Source: Halorubrum xinjiangense
GTDB taxonomy: Archaea > Halobacteriota > Halobacteria > Halobacteriales > Haloferacaceae
Direction of reading: 5' to 3'
Assembly (NCBI RefSeq): GCF_900102375.1
Contig: NZ_FNBO01000006.1
Location: 62,001 to 126,000, forward strand
DNA: 64,000 nt
Part shown: piece by piece, positions 1-9,212 of the stretch
How the letters are laid out: every line of letters starts with the position of its first letter
Position numbering within the stretch: the stretch's first letter is position 1
Program-made: the position numbers and the translations under genes
Notes under the pieces: generated by a model
What the model saw: the letters and a program-made list of their open reading frames with translations, nothing else
Database searches by the model: none
What the model was told of the DNA's origin: nothing

Positions 1-65
1 GTCTCGACCGTGGGCCTGGCGAGCACGCCGAACGCCAGCATCGCCGCGAGAACACCGACGTACAA
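1..65 (-). CDS. Possible N-terminal part of a membrane protein, cut by the window edge
   Basis: The minus strand is open from the window edge and encodes a hydrophobic stretch (LYVGVLAAMLAFGVLARP) that looks like the first membrane helix of a protein continuing outside the window. The start is unclear: a TTG at 63-65 or an ATG at 39-41 are the only candidates, and the frame stays open upstream towards the stop of the protease gene. It is too short to name. Confidence 0.25.
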   Translation of the reverse strand, partial: MYVGVLAAMLAFGVLARPTVE

Positions 66-108
66 CTGCCCCGGGCACGATTGGAAATACCTCGGTTTTA
101 TCTCCCGA

Positions 109-882
109 TCACGCTCCGAGCGCGGCGAGCAGCGCCAAGCTGAAACTGATCGCGTTGATCAGGCTGTGAATTACGATGACCACGACGAGGTTTCGCGTGC
201 GCTCGTAGATCGCACCGAGGACGACCGATCCGGCGGCGATGCTCAGGAGGGCGAAGAAAACGCCCAGCGAGAGGAGATCCGATCCGCCGATCCAGTAGCT
301 CGGAACGTGTCCCAGCGCGAAGCCGACGGAAACGATGGCGATGGCCGCTACCGGCCCCATTTGTTCGCGGAGTCGGCCCTGAACGATCCCCCGGTAGAAG
401 TACTCCTCGATGGGGCCGATGATGAACAGCGCGCCAACGATCGCTAGGCCGTAGATTAAAACCGGCCGTTCAGCGGCCGCAGCGGCACTGAAGTTGGTTG
501 GTGGTACTACATTGAGTACCTGCATCCCGACGCCGATCAGGATCGCGGCGACGAACGAGATGGCGATACCCGCGACGACCCAGCCGCCCTCGCGCAACGT
601 CGGGAGCCGTCGCGGCACGTGGACGGTAACCGGTCGGAGGCGGTGGTACGCAACGCCGATCAGGCCGATCGCTATCGTCGCGAGGAGACCTCCGCCGACA
701 AACGTGACCGCGAGGTCTCCACCGTACCCGAACTGCGCCTGTACGAGCTTGAAGCCCTCAACGATCGCTAACGGGGGAATAGCTGCGGCAAACAGTAGCC
801 CGAGAGCGACGAGAATCGCCCGTCGGGGGCTATCGATACCGCGGGACTGTGCGTCTGCCTGACTGTGGATAGTAGTGGACAT
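109..882 (-). CDS. CPBP family intramembrane glutamic endopeptidase
   Basis: A 257-residue polytopic membrane protein. The CPBP/Abi signature is visible: EEYFYR (E159, E160, R164), FALGH with H192, and a last helix with VIHSLIN (H239, N243). These residues form the Rce1-like glutamate protease site in the membrane. About eight hydrophobic segments are present. Members process prenylated or small peptide substrates or have unknown targets. No bacteriocin or peptide gene lies next to it, so the substrate cannot be inferred. The start MSTTIHSQ gives the usual family length. Confidence 0.9.
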   Translation of the reverse strand: MSTTIHSQADAQSRGIDSPRRAILVALGLLFAAAIPPLAIVEGFKLVQAQFGYGGDLAVTFVGGGLLATIAIGLIGVAYHRLRPVTVHVPRRLPTLREGGWVVAGIAISFVAAILIGVGMQVLNVVPPTNFSAAAAAERPVLIYGLAIVGALFIIGPIEEYFYRGIVQGRLREQMGPVAAIAIVSVGFALGHVPSYWIGGSDLLSLGVFFALLSIAAGSVVLGAIYERTRNLVVVIVIHSLINAISFSLALLAALGA

Positions 883-1152
883 GAGGAACGCAGCGAAGAG
901 ACGCGACGCTTCTGTTTCGCTTGCTTCTGACTATGTGAGTATCAGTAGTGAAGCGGTACGCCGTACCAGTCCGTGTCTTAAATACGTCAATCGTGATCTG
1001 GAACTCACGACGGTGCGACCAGACCGCGGAATCGTGTCGCTTCGACTCGTACTTTTGAAACTATCCGAGATTACCGCGCGTTTCAGAGAAGTCACGCCTC
1101 GCTTTTCCGGTAGTGAATCGCTCAGTACAGGGGATGTGGTCAGCAGCGAACA

Positions 1153-1344
1153 TCAAGCCGAGCCAGTTTGCCAACCGATGAACTTCTCGAATCCATACGT
1201 GAATCCAAGGAAGATAACGGCGAACACGAACCAACGAAATACGTCGAACGTGCCCGTGAAGGCGAGGACGTTGAAAATGTACGACAACGACGCCCCGACA
1301 AACGCGGCCACGTAGAGGTTGCGCCGGAGATTCATAGAGAACAC
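1153..1344 (-). CDS. Small two-helix membrane protein, function unknown
   Basis: A 63-residue protein with a short basic N-terminus (MNLRRN) and two hydrophobic segments at about residues 10-30 and 35-55, ending in a polar tail. It reads as a small integral membrane protein with codon use like its neighbours. A longer overlapping frame on the same strand lacks this pattern. It stands alone between the CPBP protease and the ABC exporter, in the same orientation as both. I do not recognise the family. Confidence 0.6.
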   Translation of the reverse strand: MFSMNLRRNLYVAAFVGASLSYIFNVLAFTGTFDVFRWFVFAVIFLGFTYGFEKFIGWQTGSA

Positions 1345-1542
1345 TCAACCGAATTCGCGTTAACTCTTTTCACAGTCAAGCTTAACCCCTCTCTCAGATC
1401 AATCCCGTCTCACAACGCCGAAAGCATCAATTACAACCGGCTTCAGCCGGAGGGGGATGTCAATCTACGCTAATCGGCGGGTCACGGAACCGGGACGCCA
1501 TCTGGGCAGCGCGAATACGAGAGTGAAAGCAGGCCGATCCGA

Positions 1543-2397
1543 TCAGAGGTCTGCGGCGGCGAAGCTGCGGTAGCCGAGCGCCAGCGGAACGACGAGCCAG
1601 AGCACAAGCACGGCGACGCTGGCCCATCCCGTGAGGTAGAACGGAACCGGGCCGTCCAGCATTCCGCCGAGGGTCAGGGCTGCCGCGGTACCGTCACCGA
1701 GGAACCATCCGAGGGCGTTCTGGTAGGCGGCCGACGGCGTGACGACGTTGAGGAACGCGTACCAGCCCGGTACCGTCTCGAGTCCGCCGAAAGAGAACCC
1801 GTTCACGACGAACATGACCGCCGGAGCCAGGAGATCGCCGAGGAACTCGAGCAGGATGAACACGCCGACCCCGAACGCCATCGCCCGCCCGCCGCTCCCG
1901 GTCGTCGCGGAGACGGCGACCATGATCCCCACGTACACGAGGGCAAACAGGAGCGTAACCGCGGCGAAGATCGCGTAGTCGACCGGCGAGAACGTCGGGA
2001 ACAGCGCGACGATCACCGCCAGCGTGACGGCGAGTCCGACGAGGATGGCGACCGCGAGCACCGCGGTGCGCCCGATGAGCTTCCCGAGAACCACGTCGGC
2101 GCGGCTGTGGGGAAAGCCCAACAGGAGCTTGCTGGAGCCGCGGTCGCGTTCGCCGGCGATCGCTCCCGCACCGATGACGATCGCCGCGACCGAGACGAAA
2201 AGCGTCATCACGGCCAGCAGGAGCGTCAGGTAGCCGAGGGTGCTCAGTTCGCCGATGTCCTGGCTGAGTTCCGGGACTGTAGCGTAGAGGACCGCCAGCC
2301 CTGCCGAGAGGAGGACGAACGCGGCGGTAACGGCCCAGAGGGCCTTCGAGAGCCGCGCGTCCCGGAAATCCTTCCGAGCGACGACGGCCCAGCTCAT
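1543..2397 (-). CDS. ABC-2 type transporter permease
   Basis: A 284-residue membrane protein of the ABC-2 type (NosY-like). It has a cytosolic start (MSWAVVARKDFRDAR), a first helix near residue 25, then GAGAIAGERDRGSSKLLLG, the charged loop typical of ABC-2 permeases, and five further helices. Its first codons overlap the last bases of the upstream ATPase gene by 4 bp (ATGA), so the two are translated together as one exporter. The substrate is unknown; in haloarchaea such pairs are multicopy. Confidence 0.88.
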   Translation of the reverse strand: MSWAVVARKDFRDARLSKALWAVTAAFVLLSAGLAVLYATVPELSQDIGELSTLGYLTLLLAVMTLFVSVAAIVIGAGAIAGERDRGSSKLLLGFPHSRADVVLGKLIGRTAVLAVAILVGLAVTLAVIVALFPTFSPVDYAIFAAVTLLFALVYVGIMVAVSATTGSGGRAMAFGVGVFILLEFLGDLLAPAVMFVVNGFSFGGLETVPGWYAFLNVVTPSAAYQNALGWFLGDGTAAALTLGGMLDGPVPFYLTGWASVAVLVLWLVVPLALGYRSFAAADL

Positions 2398-3419
2398 GCG
2401 CGCACCTCCTCGCCGTCGGCCGAGGGAGTCACGAGCCCGCTATCCCCCTCGCCTTCGCTGTTCGTAGCCGGGTATTCGTCCGTCGTGTAGGCCGCGAACA
2501 TCTCTTCGAGGGAGGTCTCCTCGACGTCGAAGTCGACGACGGTCCCGCCGGCCGCCTCGACGGCGCGTATGACCGCCGACTTCGCGTCCGACGCGCACGA
2601 CACGGTCAGGCGACGCTCACCGTCGGCGCGGACGCCGGTCACGTCCGGAAGGGTAGCGACCGCGCCGACCATGTCGTCGGTCACCGACTCGACCGTGAGG
2701 ACCAGTCGAGCGTCGGTCCCCAGGGCGTCCCGAAGCGCGTCGATGGTGTCGACGGCGACCAGTTCCCCGTTTCGGAGGATTCCGACGCGGTCGCAGACCG
2801 CCTCGACCTGCTCGAGGATATGCGACGAGAAGAACACCGTCGCCCCGCGGTCGCGCTCCGCGCGGATGATGTCGCGCATCTCGCGTGCTCCGTTCGGATC
2901 GAGCCCGGTCGACGGCTCGTCGAGGATCAGCAGCTCCGGCGAGCCGGCGAGCGCCATCGCGAGGACGAGGCGCTGTCTCATCCCCTTCGAGAAGCCACCG
3001 GCCTTTCGGTCGGCCGCGTCGGCGATTCCGACGCGCTCCAGCAGCTCGATGGGATCGTCGTCACTGCTTTTCGAGGCGATCGCGAATTCGAGGTGCTGTC
3101 GGGCCGTCAGCCGATCGTAGAGGTGATAGCCGTCCGGGAGTACCCCGACCGCCTGTCGCACCGCCAGCGAATCCGTCTGTGCGTCGTACCCCAAAACGGT
3201 CGCCGTCCCTGCCGAGGGACGGACGAAGTCGAGGAGGATGTCGATCGTCGTCGACTTCCCGGCGCCGTTGGGGCCGAGGAAGCCGAAGATCTCTCCCTCG
3301 CGGACTGTCAAGGAGACGCCGTCGAGCGCGGTGACGTCGCCGTACCGCTTGTTCAGTCCGACGAGCTCGATCGCGATTCCGTCAGAACGCTTGCCGCGTT
3401 GTTCATCAAGCTGACTCAT
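2394..3419 (-). CDS. ABC transporter ATP-binding protein (ABC-2 partner)
   Basis: A 341-residue ATPase of the CcmA/DrrA type. Walker A is GPNGAGKST at about residues 49-57, the signature FSKGMRQRL near 143, Walker B LLILDEPS near 165 and a switch His in SSHILEQ. After residue 220 a C-terminal ACT-like domain ends in EETSLEEMFAAYT, common in drug- or lipid-exporting ATPases. It is first in a two-gene operon with the permease. The AT-rich stretch at 3474-3483 reads TATATAAAAG on the minus strand and is a likely promoter about 55 bp before the ATG. Confidence 0.92.
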   Translation of the reverse strand: MSQLDEQRGKRSDGIAIELVGLNKRYGDVTALDGVSLTVREGEIFGFLGPNGAGKSTTIDILLDFVRPSAGTATVLGYDAQTDSLAVRQAVGVLPDGYHLYDRLTARQHLEFAIASKSSDDDPIELLERVGIADAADRKAGGFSKGMRQRLVLAMALAGSPELLILDEPSTGLDPNGAREMRDIIRAERDRGATVFFSSHILEQVEAVCDRVGILRNGELVAVDTIDALRDALGTDARLVLTVESVTDDMVGAVATLPDVTGVRADGERRLTVSCASDAKSAVIRAVEAAGGTVVDFDVEETSLEEMFAAYTTDEYPATNSEGEGDSGLVTPSADGEEVRA

Positions 3420-3588
3420 ACAGCGCTCAATACGGGAAGCGGCCGCAAGATTGTGCTCGCCGTACCTATCCGCCTTTTATATACTCCGTGCCTTCACCAA
3501 CGCAGATGGCGGCCGTCGACCGATTATTTAATTACCGGATGGGTACGGCACCAATCATCAGCCGATCCTCGTCGTATACTCGGGTGAG
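3420..3588. promoter_or_regulatory. Divergent promoter region
   Basis: This 169-bp gap separates the ABC exporter operon (minus) from the lipoprotein gene (plus). It is visibly AT-rich against its flanks. A minus-strand TATA element lies at 3474-3483, and TTTAATTA at about 3526-3533 and GTATACT near the plus ATG are candidate elements for the lipoprotein gene. No operator palindrome stands out. Confidence 0.5.
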
Positions 3589-4464
3589 ATGAGTACTCGA
3601 GCCCACCTATCGGATCCACAGTCCGTGAGCCGCCGCGCGTTCCTCGGTACCGGAGCCGTTGTAGCCGTCGGATCGCTGTCCGGCTGTCTCGCTCGCGGCC
3701 CGTTCCTGCGGGACGAGGTGACAGAGGCCGTTACAGCTACGTTCGCGCCGGCCGATGTTCAGGAGATACGGGTCGTCAACGCCATCGGTGACGCCACCGT
3801 GCGAGCGGTGAACACCGACGAGATAGGGGTTCGCGTTCTCAAGCGATCGGTCGCCGGAGCTCGGGGCCTCGAAGACATCACCGTTCAGATCGGGGTCGAG
3901 GGCGACGTTCTCACCGTCGAAACGACTCTCGACGACGACGCGACGTGGTTCACCCGCTCCTCGCCGGGGACGGACGTATCGATTACTGTCCCACAGGGCA
4001 CGGCCGGACCGATCGTCTCCTCGATCTCCTCTCGGCTCGGCAACGTCGCCCTGTTCGACACTCGCGGCGACACGGTCGCTCGAACGAATCTGGGGGACGT
4101 GACGGCCGCGCGCGCCGACGGCTACCTCACCCTCGAGTCGGAACTCGGAACGATCCTCGCCGACGACGTAGCGGGATTGGACCGCGTCCGAACCGAACTC
4201 GGCCAGATCAAAGTCGATCTCGCGGGCCTCCGAACGGACGTCGAGATCGGTACCCAGATGGGTGACGTCGTCGTCGGCATCGCCGAGACGCTGGACCTCG
4301 ACGTGGTAGCCGAGTCCAACGCCGGCGTCGACTCCGACCTCCCGCTCACCGGAGTTCAGTCCGGGGGCGGGCGGGTTTCCGGCCGGCTCAACGCCGGCGG
4401 CTCCCGCGTCCACGTCTTCAGCGACGTGGGCGACGTCTCCCTGCGAACGATTCGAGGCGAATAG
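3589..4464 (+). CDS. Tat-type lipoprotein with DUF4097-like beta-helix
   Basis: A 291-residue exported protein. The N-terminus has a twin-arginine motif (SRRAFLGTG), a hydrophobic core and a lipobox (SLSGC, Cys about residue 33), so it should be anchored outside the membrane. The rest is a series of short beta-strand repeats with spaced Asp-Val pairs (GDVTAARADG, LGTILADDV, LGQIKVDL, MGDVVVGI), which is the DUF4097/DUF4098 pattern. These folds often act as cell-surface or stress-sensing proteins, but no activity is known. It is divergent from the ABC exporter. Confidence 0.8.
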   Translation: MSTRAHLSDPQSVSRRAFLGTGAVVAVGSLSGCLARGPFLRDEVTEAVTATFAPADVQEIRVVNAIGDATVRAVNTDEIGVRVLKRSVAGARGLEDITVQIGVEGDVLTVETTLDDDATWFTRSSPGTDVSITVPQGTAGPIVSSISSRLGNVALFDTRGDTVARTNLGDVTAARADGYLTLESELGTILADDVAGLDRVRTELGQIKVDLAGLRTDVEIGTQMGDVVVGIAETLDLDVVAESNAGVDSDLPLTGVQSGGGRVSGRLNAGGSRVHVFSDVGDVSLRTIRGE

Positions 4465-4591
4465 GGTCGGTTGGGTCTGTTGAAATCCTCAATCGCTGAT
4501 AGCTTGGAGAAACTGTGCTGAATACAGGGCGCGAATGTGGTACGAACCGAGACAGATCTACGGGAGGGAGCGATCGATCAATACAGGGTAA

Positions 4592-5665
4592 TCAGCCACC
4601 ATTAGCGACATGCTCTGGATAATCGGAAGCGACATCCATGTCTGTGATTTCGAAGCGAGCGCCCTCTTCGAAACTTTCTGTAATCAATAGGTTGCCACCA
4701 TGGGCAGTAACTATTGATTGTACGATCGGGAGTCCTAATCCGCCAGTTCCACGGGTAGAGAAATCTGCCCCAGTTACTTTCTCACGTATGTTTTGTGGAA
4801 TCCCACTTCCATTATCTTCAATATAGAACCCAGTTCCAAGCGGACCGACAGTCACTGTGCAGTCGTTGCCGGCGTGTTCTATCGCATTCCGAAAGAGGTT
4901 CTCGAATAATTGTAACAAGAGCCTCCGATCTCCAAGTATCTGTTTCGAGCTTATGACGGAGAGCGTGGCGTCGGTTGTTGCAACTGATTTCCATCCCTCA
5001 CGGGCTATTTCCTTCAATTCAAGTGATTCTACTTCTGTGAGCGCATCAGTCTTCGTGAACTCTAACGTTGCTTCCATGATCTCTGTAATTCGTTGTGCTG
5101 CTCGTCTTATTTTGTTGAGTTCATCGACATCACCCAAATCAGCAGCAAGCATTTCGGTGTATCCATCAATAACATTCAGCGGGTTGCGAATGTCGTGAGT
5201 CAGAACTTCAAATAAAGAATGGAGTTGTTCTGCTCGGGCATTTGATTGCATTTCAGCCAACTTTCGGTCAGTGATATTATGATGACTCACAAGAACATGC
5301 TGTTCTCCGTTATGTTCGAATTCTGCGGCATACATTATGAACCATCGTTGTTCGGTTGGAGAATGGCACGGATATTCAACGCGAAACGATTCCGTGTTCC
5401 CATCTAACAGTGTCCGTAACCCTTCAAGAACATCGCCTGCGGCTCCTCCTTCCCCCGCCTGTTCAGTCACTTCCAAATAGTTGTCACCGACCCAGTACTC
5501 CGGGTCACGCCCATAGTTCTCGTCAGCAAACCTCTCCCAAGCCTCATTTACCAGGACAATCGTCCCCTCCGAATCCAAGATAGCTAATTCTGCGGGTAGA
5601 GCGTTAAGCCCCGATACTGGTAGTCCAATTGAGATATCATTCACAGAATGTCTCCTTGAGAACAA
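4592..5665 (-). CDS. PAS-domain sensor histidine kinase
   Basis: A 357-residue cytosolic kinase. The N-terminal PAS domain (about residues 20-140) starts with ELAILDSEGTIVLVNEAWERF and ends in VLVSHHNITDRK. The HisKA helix is LFEVLTHDIRNPLNVIDGY with the phospho-acceptor His near 156. The ATPase domain shows the N box (LFENLFRNAIEH), DNGSGIP and GTGGLGLPI. No transmembrane segment or receiver is present and no response regulator is adjacent, as is common for haloarchaeal kinases. The gene is clearly less G+C-rich than the rest of the window and uses AT-ending codons, which suggests recent acquisition. Confidence 0.92.
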   Translation of the reverse strand: MFSRRHSVNDISIGLPVSGLNALPAELAILDSEGTIVLVNEAWERFADENYGRDPEYWVGDNYLEVTEQAGEGGAAGDVLEGLRTLLDGNTESFRVEYPCHSPTEQRWFIMYAAEFEHNGEQHVLVSHHNITDRKLAEMQSNARAEQLHSLFEVLTHDIRNPLNVIDGYTEMLAADLGDVDELNKIRRAAQRITEIMEATLEFTKTDALTEVESLELKEIAREGWKSVATTDATLSVISSKQILGDRRLLLQLFENLFRNAIEHAGNDCTVTVGPLGTGFYIEDNGSGIPQNIREKVTGADFSTRGTGGLGLPIVQSIVTAHGGNLLITESFEEGARFEITDMDVASDYPEHVANGG

Positions 5666-5948
5666 TTACGTCCCGGAGCATTGATAACCATGCTGCTAAA
5701 TTCATATTCAGACCACCCCTGAAATTCTTTGAAACATGTTTAGATACATTCTATCGGCTGATTCAGGATTCATCTGAGAAAATGACGCGGGTCTCGTGAT
5801 GACTGTATCCTCCGTATCTCCCACGCCGATATTGTCAGCGACAGGAGATTTCAACAGAACCGGCCGTTTAATTCTTGAAGCCGTCACCGGTGGCTCGTAT
5901 CTATTGCTGACCGGGCTACGACTCGATTCTCCAGGTCTGAAACCTCAC

Positions 5949-6629
5949 TCAGTTACCGAAGGTACTGTCTCGATCGACGGGCGTCGCCGCACGTAGCGTG
6001 TCACCGATGAGCGTGTGCTGGGCCCGGCGTAGACGGTCGGAGAGCGACTGCGGCGTGATACCCAACTCCTCGGCCACGGCCGCCATCGACGTCTCTCGCG
6101 GAAGATCGAAGTATCCCATCTGCCAGGCCGTCGTGAGTGCGTCCTGTTGTTTTGGGGTGAGCCCGAATCTGCTACCGGTCTTGGCGTCGGTCATCTCGTG
6201 GAGCCGTACCAGGTCGAACGAGAACCCGTGGTCACGGAGGTACCGGGTGAACTCGCCGATCTGCGCCTGACCGTCGAATCGGATTCGGAGGTCCCACCCG
6301 CTGGCGTCTCCCCTGGCTTTGAGGATTGACGTTCCCTCGCTCGTGTACTCTTGGGCGAGGGATTCGACGTGGTCCCCCCACGTCGCGCGGTACATCGTTC
6401 GCGTCTCGGCGTCTTGGATCCGCCGGAGGGTGTCGATCGAGTCGTCCGCACTGGCGGCGGTTTCGAAGGCCGCGTTCGATACCCCCGAGACGACGAAATA
6501 CGGGGTCAGGGACTCCATGTCCGAGGCGACGAGACGGTCGATCTCGACGACCGTCGTCGGTTCAGCATCGAACGTCTCGGAGAGAGCGAGGGCGCTTGGA
6601 GGCACGCGGAACTCCCCAAATATGCTCAT
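5949..6629 (-). CDS. Bacterio-opsin activator type HTH regulator
   Basis: A 226-residue regulator. The start MSIFGEFRVPPSALALSETF is typical of haloarchaeal Bat-like proteins, followed by a GAF/BAT-type sensor region to about residue 160. The C-terminal HTH_10 domain reads LTPKQQDALTTAWQMGYFDLP followed by AAVAEELGITPQSLSDRLRR. The N-terminal domain probably binds a small ligand and the HTH binds DNA. It stands alone; the target is unknown. The family is large in haloarchaea, and another member here lies at 22593-23330. Confidence 0.9.
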   Translation of the reverse strand: MSIFGEFRVPPSALALSETFDAEPTTVVEIDRLVASDMESLTPYFVVSGVSNAAFETAASADDSIDTLRRIQDAETRTMYRATWGDHVESLAQEYTSEGTSILKARGDASGWDLRIRFDGQAQIGEFTRYLRDHGFSFDLVRLHEMTDAKTGSRFGLTPKQQDALTTAWQMGYFDLPRETSMAAVAEELGITPQSLSDRLRRAQHTLIGDTLRAATPVDRDSTFGN

Positions 6630-6718
6630 AGAGTAACAACTCTAAACGGGACAGAATAACTGTTCGGGAACCAGTGTCGGGCCATTCGAGCCGAGGCGGT
6701 CGCCACGGGACGAGCGAC

Positions 6719-7363
6719 TTAGTCCCGTCGGCCTGCTCGACGGTGAACGAGGACGCCGAGGGCTGCCCAGGCGACTCCGAACGGCACGAGGAGGTTGTTG
6801 GGCCGTAGCAACGGCGTTCGAAGCACCGCCGGCAGCACGTCGACGGGGAGGAGCATCCCCACTGGAAGCACGGCTGCGGATACGAGAAGCACAGCCGTGA
6901 TCGCCGGGCGATCGGGCCCCCTCCACAGGGCGATTCCGAGCAGGCCGGCGCCGACGACCACGAGGCTATGGCCCCCATATGCAGCAATGAGAACCAGGGT
7001 GTTCTCTCCGGTTGCGGGGACCGCTTGGAAGCCGGCCGACACCAACACAGCGACGGCCCGAACGTACAGCCCTGCGATCAGAACCATCCCGGAAGTTGCC
7101 ACACCGAGGCCGACTCGGCCAATTCGCCCGTACCGGTCGCCGAGTGTAGCTGGCACTCCAACCGCCCCACCGATTATCAGCGTCCAACCCAGGAGCCTGA
7201 AGACGTCGAACACGGTCGCGTCGTACGGTCTAGTACCGAACACGACGGGCTCCAGCAGCGATGCGGCAGTCCAGCAGAATGCTCCAATGACCGCACCGAT
7301 ACCGAACCACGCGATAGTCGAGGGGTGTACCCGGCTACCGCTCGCCAGCCTATGGGCCATCAA
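6719..7363 (-). CDS. Polytopic membrane protein, function unknown
   Basis: A 214-residue protein with about six hydrophobic helices, starting at IAWFGIGAVIGAFCWTAASLL. No catalytic motif, cofactor site or transporter signature could be seen. The short loops hold a few Arg and Asp residues (RPYDATVFDVFR, GDRYGRIGRVG). Codon use is normal for the window. A second Met follows directly, so the start could be one codon later. I do not recognise the family. Confidence 0.65.
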   Translation of the reverse strand: MMAHRLASGSRVHPSTIAWFGIGAVIGAFCWTAASLLEPVVFGTRPYDATVFDVFRLLGWTLIIGGAVGVPATLGDRYGRIGRVGLGVATSGMVLIAGLYVRAVAVLVSAGFQAVPATGENTLVLIAAYGGHSLVVVGAGLLGIALWRGPDRPAITAVLLVSAAVLPVGMLLPVDVLPAVLRTPLLRPNNLLVPFGVAWAALGVLVHRRAGRRD

Positions 7364-7960
7364 TACCCTGCCCGGCGGTCACGGATCTACTCTGTTCGGA
7401 GTCGAATTCGGAGGTGTATACCCCCAGGCTACGAGTTCAAGCCTTGAATCTCCGCATGCGGACGCCGTTTGAAGGTGAGGATTGGGCATTGATACGACCT
7501 ACTATATATGCGGTCGAACGTCAACACCTTTTCGCCGTACCCATTCGCGGGTGATGTGTAGTCTGGTATAATCAGCCGCTCAGTGGAGCTGCGACCCTAC
7601 CACTGGTGAGCGCCAATCCTGACGATCGACCCACAGCGAACGCATTCGGAGACGACCAGCGGGTCAGAGAGAGAATGCGTTACGAGGACATCGGTGACGC
7701 CGGTTGGGCCACCACACCTCTTACATACCGTTTGTCTGTTTTCTATCATGTTATCTCTATTCCTCGGTCAAAGGCTACGTCACAGACGAGATTAACGTAT
7801 TCCACACCTGATCGTCTGATATAGTATCTCTACTGGAGTATCTGTACGCCCGAGAACAGTCGCACGCCCGTGTGAGATATCGCTCTCTGTTACGATGTCG
7901 ACAAAGCCGTGCTAACATACGTTCATATCATCTTATGCTCTTGTCGAGGGTCCTGTTCTC
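7364..7960. other. Non-coding or decayed 597-bp stretch
   Basis: No gene could be supported here. The stretch is AT-richer than its flanks. A 72-codon frame at 7606-7824 (VRERMRYEDIGDAGWATTP) has no recognisable similarity and its second half is compositionally unlike local proteins. The last 30 bp hold a TATA-like CTTATGC at about 7934-7940, about 25 bp before the downstream ATG, consistent with a leaderless promoter for the next gene. Confidence 0.5.
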
Positions 7961-8380
7961 ATGGATCCGAGAACCGTTCTTCGTCTCGAGGGAATTGCCC
8001 TGTTCGGTGTTGCGACCGCGGCGTACTTTACGCTCGGGGCGCCGGTGTGGCTATTCGTGGTACTCGCGCTCGCCCCGGACCTCTCGATGCTCGGCTATCT
8101 CGCGGGGGCCCGTGTCGGGAGCCGCCTCTACAATGCGTTCCACACCTACGTTGCTCCGGTCTCACTCGGGGCAGTCGGCTTTGTCACGGGACTGACGCCG
8201 GTCGTGTGGGTTTCGCTCATCTGGGCGGCCCACATCGGGATGGACCGTGCGTTCGGCTACGGGTTGAAATACCCGACTGGATTCAAGCACAGCCATTTGG
8301 CCCACGAGGACAACCACGCCGCGGCAGTCGCCGAACCCGTCACGGACCGCGTTGAACACGTCTCCGCCAGGAACGACTAG
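7961..8380 (+). CDS. DUF4260 family membrane protein
   Basis: A 139-residue membrane protein with four hydrophobic segments. It matches the DUF4260 pattern: an N-terminal RLEGIALF, then APDLSMLGYLAG, NAFHTYVAP and a C-terminal IGMDRAFGYGLKYPTGFKHSHL with conserved Asp, Arg, Tyr and His residues. Family members are single-gene, plasma-membrane proteins of unknown function found in bacteria and archaea. The start is supported by a TATA-like element about 25 bp upstream. Confidence 0.85.
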   Translation: MDPRTVLRLEGIALFGVATAAYFTLGAPVWLFVVLALAPDLSMLGYLAGARVGSRLYNAFHTYVAPVSLGAVGFVTGLTPVVWVSLIWAAHIGMDRAFGYGLKYPTGFKHSHLAHEDNHAAAVAEPVTDRVEHVSARND

Positions 8381-8507
8381 GGGCCCGATCTCAGGGACCC
8401 GTACCGTTAGTGGGCGTCCGTGGAATGTCCGGTGATACTCAATCTAAGGGGGTGTTTGCTATCAGTTCTCACTACGAAGTCATGCTCTCGACTCGCGTAT
8501 CCGTAGT

Positions 8508-9209
8508 ATGACTCGACAGTCGTATTCACGGAGTGAACTTCGAACTGAGAGGAGTCCAAACCACGATTCAGGCGGCCCTGGGCGGCGGAAATTCCTCGCC
8601 GGAACAGCGGCAGTCGTAACGCTCGCTCTGGCCGGGTGTCAGGGATTGAGTCCGATTCGGTCCGAACCGAGCTTCGGAGCACAGCGTGAACTGACCCAGA
8701 TGGATGGTCGGGAACGCCACCTCGTGTTCGGGGACGAAGCGGATCCCGATGTGTCTTTCATGCTTCGTCAGGACGTACCCCTCCCTGCCACCCCCGAATC
8801 TGGTCCTGAGTGGATCCCGTTCAGCGTTGTGGTCCACCACCGGAAGGGACTGGTTACGGATCACCTGAGCCTGCGTCTCCGCGCACCCCCCGTCGATAGG
8901 AGCGTTTTCGACGCGAACATCTACCTCCGCTCGCCGACAACCGGGGACACCCCGACATTCACCCTCGATAGAGATCCCACCGGCTGGACGGTTATCGAGG
9001 CCGAGGACCTCGGTAAGCCGTCCGCAGGGCGTTCAAGCGCCCCTGGCGAAGCGAACATCCACCTCGGTTTCATCCTCAATCCACTATCCAGCCACCCCGC
9101 CGAGGAACTTACCGTCGATTTTGAGGCGGAGTTGAGCGAGCCCAGTCCTGTTGGTCGAGACTCCCGAACTGCAACGGGTCGCATGACATTCCCGCTTGTC
9201 CGAGGCTGA
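8508..9209 (+). CDS. Tat-type lipoprotein, function unknown
   Basis: A 233-residue exported protein. The signal has GRRKFLAGTAAVVTLALAGC, that is a twin-arginine motif and a lipobox Cys near residue 43, placing the mature protein on the outer face of the membrane. The mature part (about 190 residues) is beta-rich with no motif I recognise. The stop lies directly before the remnant of an IS5-type transposase, so the gene 3' end may have been close to an insertion site. Confidence 0.7.
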   Translation: MTRQSYSRSELRTERSPNHDSGGPGRRKFLAGTAAVVTLALAGCQGLSPIRSEPSFGAQRELTQMDGRERHLVFGDEADPDVSFMLRQDVPLPATPESGPEWIPFSVVVHHRKGLVTDHLSLRLRAPPVDRSVFDANIYLRSPTTGDTPTFTLDRDPTGWTVIEAEDLGKPSAGRSSAPGEANIHLGFILNPLSSHPAEELTVDFEAELSEPSPVGRDSRTATGRMTFPLVRG

Positions 9210-9212
9210 GAC

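Noticed and set aside
10-447. A plus-strand 145-aa gene
   Set aside because: It is antisense to the CPBP protease, which has a full signature; its sequence is charged low complexity.
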